Below are positions 7,243 through 9,845 of a stretch of 9,845 nucleotides of DNA, one piece after another. The notes under the pieces were generated by a model, which saw only the letters and a program-made list of their open reading frames with translations, did no database searches and was not told the DNA's origin. The stretch is from Tissierellales bacterium (GTDB taxonomy: Bacteria > Bacillota_A > Clostridia > Tissierellales > JASKZW01). The position numbers were made by a program, and so were the translations under genes. The stretch is taken from NCBI GenBank assembly GCA_030147425.1, contig JASKZW010000010.1:1-9845 (forward strand), in the 5' to 3' direction. Position 1 is the first letter of the stretch. Each line of letters opens with the position of its first letter.

Positions 7243-7554
7243 TTATATGTGTCTTTTTATCATTTCTTCTACTGATGAAGCTGTTGCTTCTGATTCTGCA
7301 ACTCTTTCAACTTCTTCTCCATCTTTGTAGATTATTATTGCTGGTAATCCCATTACTTTTTGAGCTATAGCTAATCTTCTAGCTTTAGTAATGTCTAATG
7401 ATGCAAATTTGATTTTGTCACCATATTCTTCTTCTAATTTTTCTATGTGAGGCATTAATGCTTTACAAGGCTCACATGTAGGTCCCCAATAATCAACTAA
7501 TACTAAACCTTCTTTTACTTCATCTTCAAAGTTCTTTCTGTCTAATTCTATCAT
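7243..7554 (-). CDS. trxA: Thioredoxin of the glycine reductase system (active site CEPC)
   Basis: This 103-residue thioredoxin carries electrons from TrxB to the Cys-Sec pair of GrdA. The redox site is WGPTCEPCK with Cys27 and Cys30; the cis-proline loop GLPAIIIYKDG has Pro71, and the buried acid is Asp21 (VDYW). Length and the alternating strand and helix order fit a single thioredoxin domain with no signal peptide, so it is cytoplasmic. The site differs from the common WCGPC: Thr26 replaces the tryptophan before the first cysteine and Glu28 replaces glycine. Variant CxPC sites are known in thioredoxins of glycine-reducing clostridia. ATG 7554 follows AGGAGGT, 55 bases after trxB. Placement inside the grd operon supports a dedicated role. 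Confidence 0.95.
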   Translation of the reverse strand: MIELDRKNFEDEVKEGLVLVDYWGPTCEPCKALMPHIEKLEEEYGDKIKFASLDITKARRLAIAQKVMGLPAIIIYKDGEEVERVAESEATASSVEEMIKRHI

Positions 7555-7609
7555 CGAAATACCTCCTAATTTATATTATAAAATAATAATTTATTATCTA
7601 GCTTTTAAA

Positions 7610-8548
7610 TTAAAAGTTGTCTTCTATGAACTTTTCAGCTTGAACTGCTGCTATCGCACCATCTGCAGTTGCTGTAACAACTTGTCTTAAGGATTTAACT
7701 CTAACGTCTCCTGCTGCATACACTCCATCTACATTAGTTTTCATATCTGCATCAGTTAATACGTATCCACCCTCCATATCTATTATACCATCAAACATGT
7801 CTGTTGCTGGTATAAATCCTATGAATGGGAAGATTCCAAAAGTTCCATCGTCTTCGTGAGCTTCTATTTCAGTTAACTCGTCAGTCTTAACATTTCTAAC
7901 TACCATTGACTCAACGATTCCGTCACCTTTGATTTCTTCTACTACTGAATCCCACATAAAGTGCATTTTGTCATTTGCAAATGCTTTTTCTTGAATTGAT
8001 TTTGCTGCTCTTAATTCATCTCTTCTGTGGATTATAGTTACTTTTCTAGCATATTTAGCTAAGTACATTCCTTCCTCTACTGCTGTGTCTCCTCCACCTA
8101 CTACGAACACTTCTAAGTCTTCGAAGAAAGCTGCGTCACATGTTGCACAGTAGGAAACCCCTCTACCAACTAAATCTGCTTCTCCTGGGCATCCTATTGC
8201 TCTTGGTACTGCACCAGTTGCAATTATAACAGTTTTTGCTTGGTATTCTTCTTTTTCACCTTTTAAAATTTTAACCTTATCACTAAAGTCTACTTCTGTT
8301 ATAGTGTCTAATTCGAATTTAGCTCCAAACTCTTCAGCTTGGTCCTTCATTCTTTTTGTTAGCGTTGGTCCAGTTGCATCTTCTATTGATCCTGGATAGT
8401 TTGCTACCTCAGCTGTAGTTACTATTTGTCCTCCAGCTTTTTCTTTTTCTAAAATTAATGTATTTAATCTAGCTCTTGAAGCGTAAAGTCCTGCTGCTAA
8501 ACCTGCTGGACCTCCACCTAGAACAACCACATCATAAAGTTCTGCCAT
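7610..8548 (-). CDS. trxB: NADPH-dependent thioredoxin reductase
   Basis: This 312-residue flavoprotein transfers electrons from NADPH through FAD and a disulfide to thioredoxin. Seen in order: the FAD-binding GGGPAGLAAG at 11-20, the redox pair CATC (Cys134 and Cys137), the nucleotide site GGGDTA at 151-156, HRRDELRA at 174-181 whose arginines mark NADPH preference, and the second FAD motif GVYAAGDVR at 275-283. Length is normal for the low-molecular-weight bacterial type. ATG 8548 follows AGGAGG (8560-8555). It is the first gene of the cluster, directly behind the promoter region, and feeds electrons to TrxA and so to protein A. The grdX gene often found upstream of trxB in relatives is not present here. 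Confidence 0.97.
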   Translation of the reverse strand: MAELYDVVVLGGGPAGLAAGLYASRARLNTLILEKEKAGGQIVTTAEVANYPGSIEDATGPTLTKRMKDQAEEFGAKFELDTITEVDFSDKVKILKGEKEEYQAKTVIIATGAVPRAIGCPGEADLVGRGVSYCATCDAAFFEDLEVFVVGGGDTAVEEGMYLAKYARKVTIIHRRDELRAAKSIQEKAFANDKMHFMWDSVVEEIKGDGIVESMVVRNVKTDELTEIEAHEDDGTFGIFPFIGFIPATDMFDGIIDMEGGYVLTDADMKTNVDGVYAAGDVRVKSLRQVVTATADGAIAAVQAEKFIEDNF

Positions 8549-8632
8549 AACATTTCCTCCTCAAGTTGTCTAATCTTGTCATACTATTTTTGTCCATTAT
8601 TGAAACCTTAAAATATTTGCCTCTGTATGTAT

Positions 8633-8660
8633 ATTATAAACTATTTTTAACTTGCTGCAA
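8633..8660 (-). promoter_or_regulatory. Candidate promoter P2 upstream of trxB
   Basis: A perfect -10 TATAAT (8638-8633) has a poor -35 TTGCAG (8660-8655) at 16 bp. The -35 lies within the palindrome at 8650-8662, so a protein bound there would affect it. The expected leader to trxB is about 75-80 bases. Confidence 0.5.
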
Positions 8661-8662
8661 GT
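8650..8662. promoter_or_regulatory. 13-bp palindrome, candidate operator (ACTTGC-A-GCAAGT)
   Basis: This is a perfect 6-1-6 inverted repeat. It starts four bases past the -10 of promoter P1 (8671-8666), around its expected start site, and covers the -35 of P2 (8660-8655). That position suits a repressor site. No regulator can be named from the sequence, and the RNA stem would need a one-base loop, so a DNA-binding site is more likely than a hairpin. Confidence 0.45.
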
Positions 8663-8665
8663 CTT

Positions 8666-8694
8666 ATTTTAAACTAGATTCTTATCCTAGTCAA
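8666..8694 (-). promoter_or_regulatory. Candidate main promoter P1 of the trxB-trxA-grd operon
   Basis: TTGACT (8694-8689) and TAAAAT (8671-8666) are separated by exactly 17 bp, each matching the sigma-A consensus at five of six positions. The predicted start near 8659 gives a leader of about 110 bases before trxB. It is the best promoter match in the gap. Confidence 0.68.
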
Positions 8695-8751
8695 ATATCT
8701 TTTATAAAAGGCTTTTTACTCTTTGATATTTTGTTAACATCTTCAACAAGT

Positions 8752-8780
8752 ATTATAATATAAAATTTTAATAATTACAA
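8752..8780 (-). promoter_or_regulatory. Candidate distal promoter P0 upstream of trxB
   Basis: TTGTAA (8780-8775) and TATAAT (8757-8752) are 17 bp apart, the same two hexamers and spacing as the rpoN promoter candidate. The surroundings are very AT-rich, so a chance match is possible. The same bases could form an AU-rich hairpin (8748-8785) behind the transporter gene. Confidence 0.38.
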
Positions 8781-8786
8781 TACCTT

Positions 8787-9845
8787 TTATAGATTTTTCT
8801 TATAGTCAGTTATAATACTCTCTTCTAATGTGTATAATGCAATGTTTACAGAGTGGTCTGATATTCTTTCCAAGTTGGATAAAACATCTAAAAATATAAC
8901 TCCAGAATCTGCATTACATCTCTGATTATTAAGCCTAGTTATGTGATTTGCCCTATATTTTTTCTCTAGTTTGTTAACTTCATCCTCAAGTTTCATAATT
9001 TCCTTAGATAAATCTAAATCCTTATGTTCAAATGATTCTATAGTTTTTCTAAAAACATTAAGAACTTTTAAATAAATATCCTCAAACTCTTCCATTGCAT
9101 CTTCAGTAAAGTCTAGCTTTTCTTCTATAGCTATTTCTGCTAGTTCTGCTATATTATCTGCATGGTCTGCTACTCTTTCTACGTCATTAATAGTATTTAT
9201 TATTATTTTAATCTCATTATTTTGATCTTCTGTTAAAGGAGCATTAGATAACTCAATTAAAAACTTTAATACATTCTTCTCTATACTATTTATTATCTGT
9301 TCTTCCCTATACACATCTTTAACTAAGTCCTTATCCTTTTCCTTAAAGGCCCTTGCTGCCTTTATTAAATTTTCTTCTACTATATGTCCCATTCTCACAG
9401 CTTCCTTTGATGCCTGTCCTAAAGCTATAGTAGGAGTTTCTATTATTCTACTATCTAAGAATTTAGTTTCTGTTTTTTCCTTATCATCTCCTGGAACAAG
9501 TTTTATAGCTGCCCTAACTAAGTAATCTGCAAAAGGTAATTGTATTAATAGGTTTAATAAGTTAAACAAGGTATGGGCATTAGCTATCTGACTCCTAACA
9601 TTATTAGGTGAAACCTTTAATACTATAAACTCTATAGGTTTTCTTAACAGTGTCATAAATATAAGGGTACCTGTTAAATTAAATAAAAAATGGATTATTG
9701 CAGCTCTTTTAGCTGTAACACTTGCCCCTACACTTGATATTAAAGCTGTAGTAGTTGTACCTATATTATCTCCAAAAAGTATTGGAAAGGCTATATTTAA
9801 ATTTATTAGCCCCTGGGATGCTAAGGCCTGTAAAAGTCCTATAGA
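8787..9845 (-). CDS. Na+/phosphate symporter family protein with PhoU-like domain, C-terminal 352 residues
   Basis: The frame is open to the window edge at 9845; the true start lies outside. The Met at 9656 is internal, because the preceding 63 codons continue the protein. Numbering from 9845, residues 26-35 are GDNIGTTTTA, the signature of the Na/Pi-cotransporter repeat, followed by hydrophobic stretches (AAIIHFLFNLTGTLIF at about 48-63) typical of membrane helices. From about residue 130 the protein is a cytoplasmic helical domain carrying two PhoU-type metal-binding motifs, ERVADHADNIAE (about 223-234) and ERISDHSVNIAL (about 326-337). The family moves phosphate with sodium across the cell membrane; the substrate here is inferred. 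It ends 238 bp before trxB, with no clear intrinsic terminator, so some read-through into the grd operon cannot be excluded. Confidence 0.9.
   Translation of the reverse strand, partial: SIGLLQALASQGLINLNIAFPILFGDNIGTTTTALISSVGASVTAKRAAIIHFLFNLTGTLIFMTLLRKPIEFIVLKVSPNNVRSQIANAHTLFNLLNLLIQLPFADYLVRAAIKLVPGDDKEKTETKFLDSRIIETPTIALGQASKEAVRMGHIVEENLIKAARAFKEKDKDLVKDVYREEQIINSIEKNVLKFLIELSNAPLTEDQNNEIKIIINTINDVERVADHADNIAELAEIAIEEKLDFTEDAMEEFEDIYLKVLNVFRKTIESFEHKDLDLSKEIMKLEDEVNKLEKKYRANHITRLNNQRCNADSGVIFLDVLSNLERISDHSVNIALYTLEESIITDYKKNL

Noticed and set aside
8566..8763. Plus-strand 65-codon ORF in the gap upstream of trxB
   Set aside because: It overlaps the minus-strand promoter region, has no ribosome binding site that I can see, and its hydrophobic content is what AT-rich DNA gives by chance.
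8748..8785. 12-bp AU-rich hairpin after the transporter gene as a terminator
   Set aside because: The 14-base loop, two G-U pairs, near-absence of G-C pairs and lack of a U tract make it a poor terminator. The same bases fit a promoter pattern at least as well.
8549..8786. Sigma-54 (-24/-12) promoter or glycine riboswitch upstream of trxB
   Set aside because: A TTGC is present, but no GG lies at the required distance upstream. The conserved glycine riboswitch core motifs are not seen in the leader.
9654..9656. ATG at 9656 as the start of the transporter gene
   Set aside because: The frame is open for 63 more codons to the window edge and encodes the GDNIGTTTTA signature, so the gene starts outside the window.

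Overview
This AT-rich window matches an anaerobic, amino-acid-fermenting Firmicute of the Clostridia/Tissierellia type (Stickland metabolism). The reasons are a full selenium-dependent glycine reductase locus, AGGAGG-type ribosome binding sites before most genes, and A/T-biased codon use. The species cannot be fixed from the sequence alone. Every gene I can support lies on the minus strand, so transcription runs from high to low coordinates.

In transcription order: (1) 9845-8787, the C-terminal part of a Na+/phosphate symporter with a PhoU-like tail, its start lying outside the window. (2) 8786-8549, a 238-bp control region with up to three sigma-A-like promoters and a perfect 13-bp palindrome. 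(3) 8548-1164, the glycine reductase cluster trxB-trxA-grdE-grdA-grdB-grdC-grdD. (4) 1146-1107, a strong intrinsic terminator. (5) 1102-1074, a sigma-A-like promoter for the next gene. (6) 1028-1, the N-terminal 342 residues of sigma-54 (rpoN), whose 3' end lies outside the window.

The cluster makes a complete enzyme system. NADPH electrons pass through TrxB to TrxA. Protein B (pyruvoyl GrdE plus selenoprotein GrdB) binds glycine and releases ammonia, passing a carboxymethyl group to the selenol of protein A (GrdA). Protein C (GrdC plus GrdD) takes the resulting acetyl group and releases it with phosphate as acetyl-phosphate, a source of ATP. TrxA re-reduces protein A. grdA and grdB each contain an in-frame UGA read as selenocysteine (codons 45 and 350). 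Simple ORF calling therefore cuts grdA down to its 3' part and splits grdB in two.

The least expected signals are two long RNA hairpins, one between trxA and grdE and one between grdB and grdC. Both form perfect stems only in the minus-strand RNA, because of G-U wobbles, and one is capped by a cUUCGg tetraloop. Together they bracket exactly the grdE-grdA-grdB block, which suggests mRNA processing or stability control that sets subunit ratios. I see no CRISPR array, insertion sequence, tRNA or rRNA.
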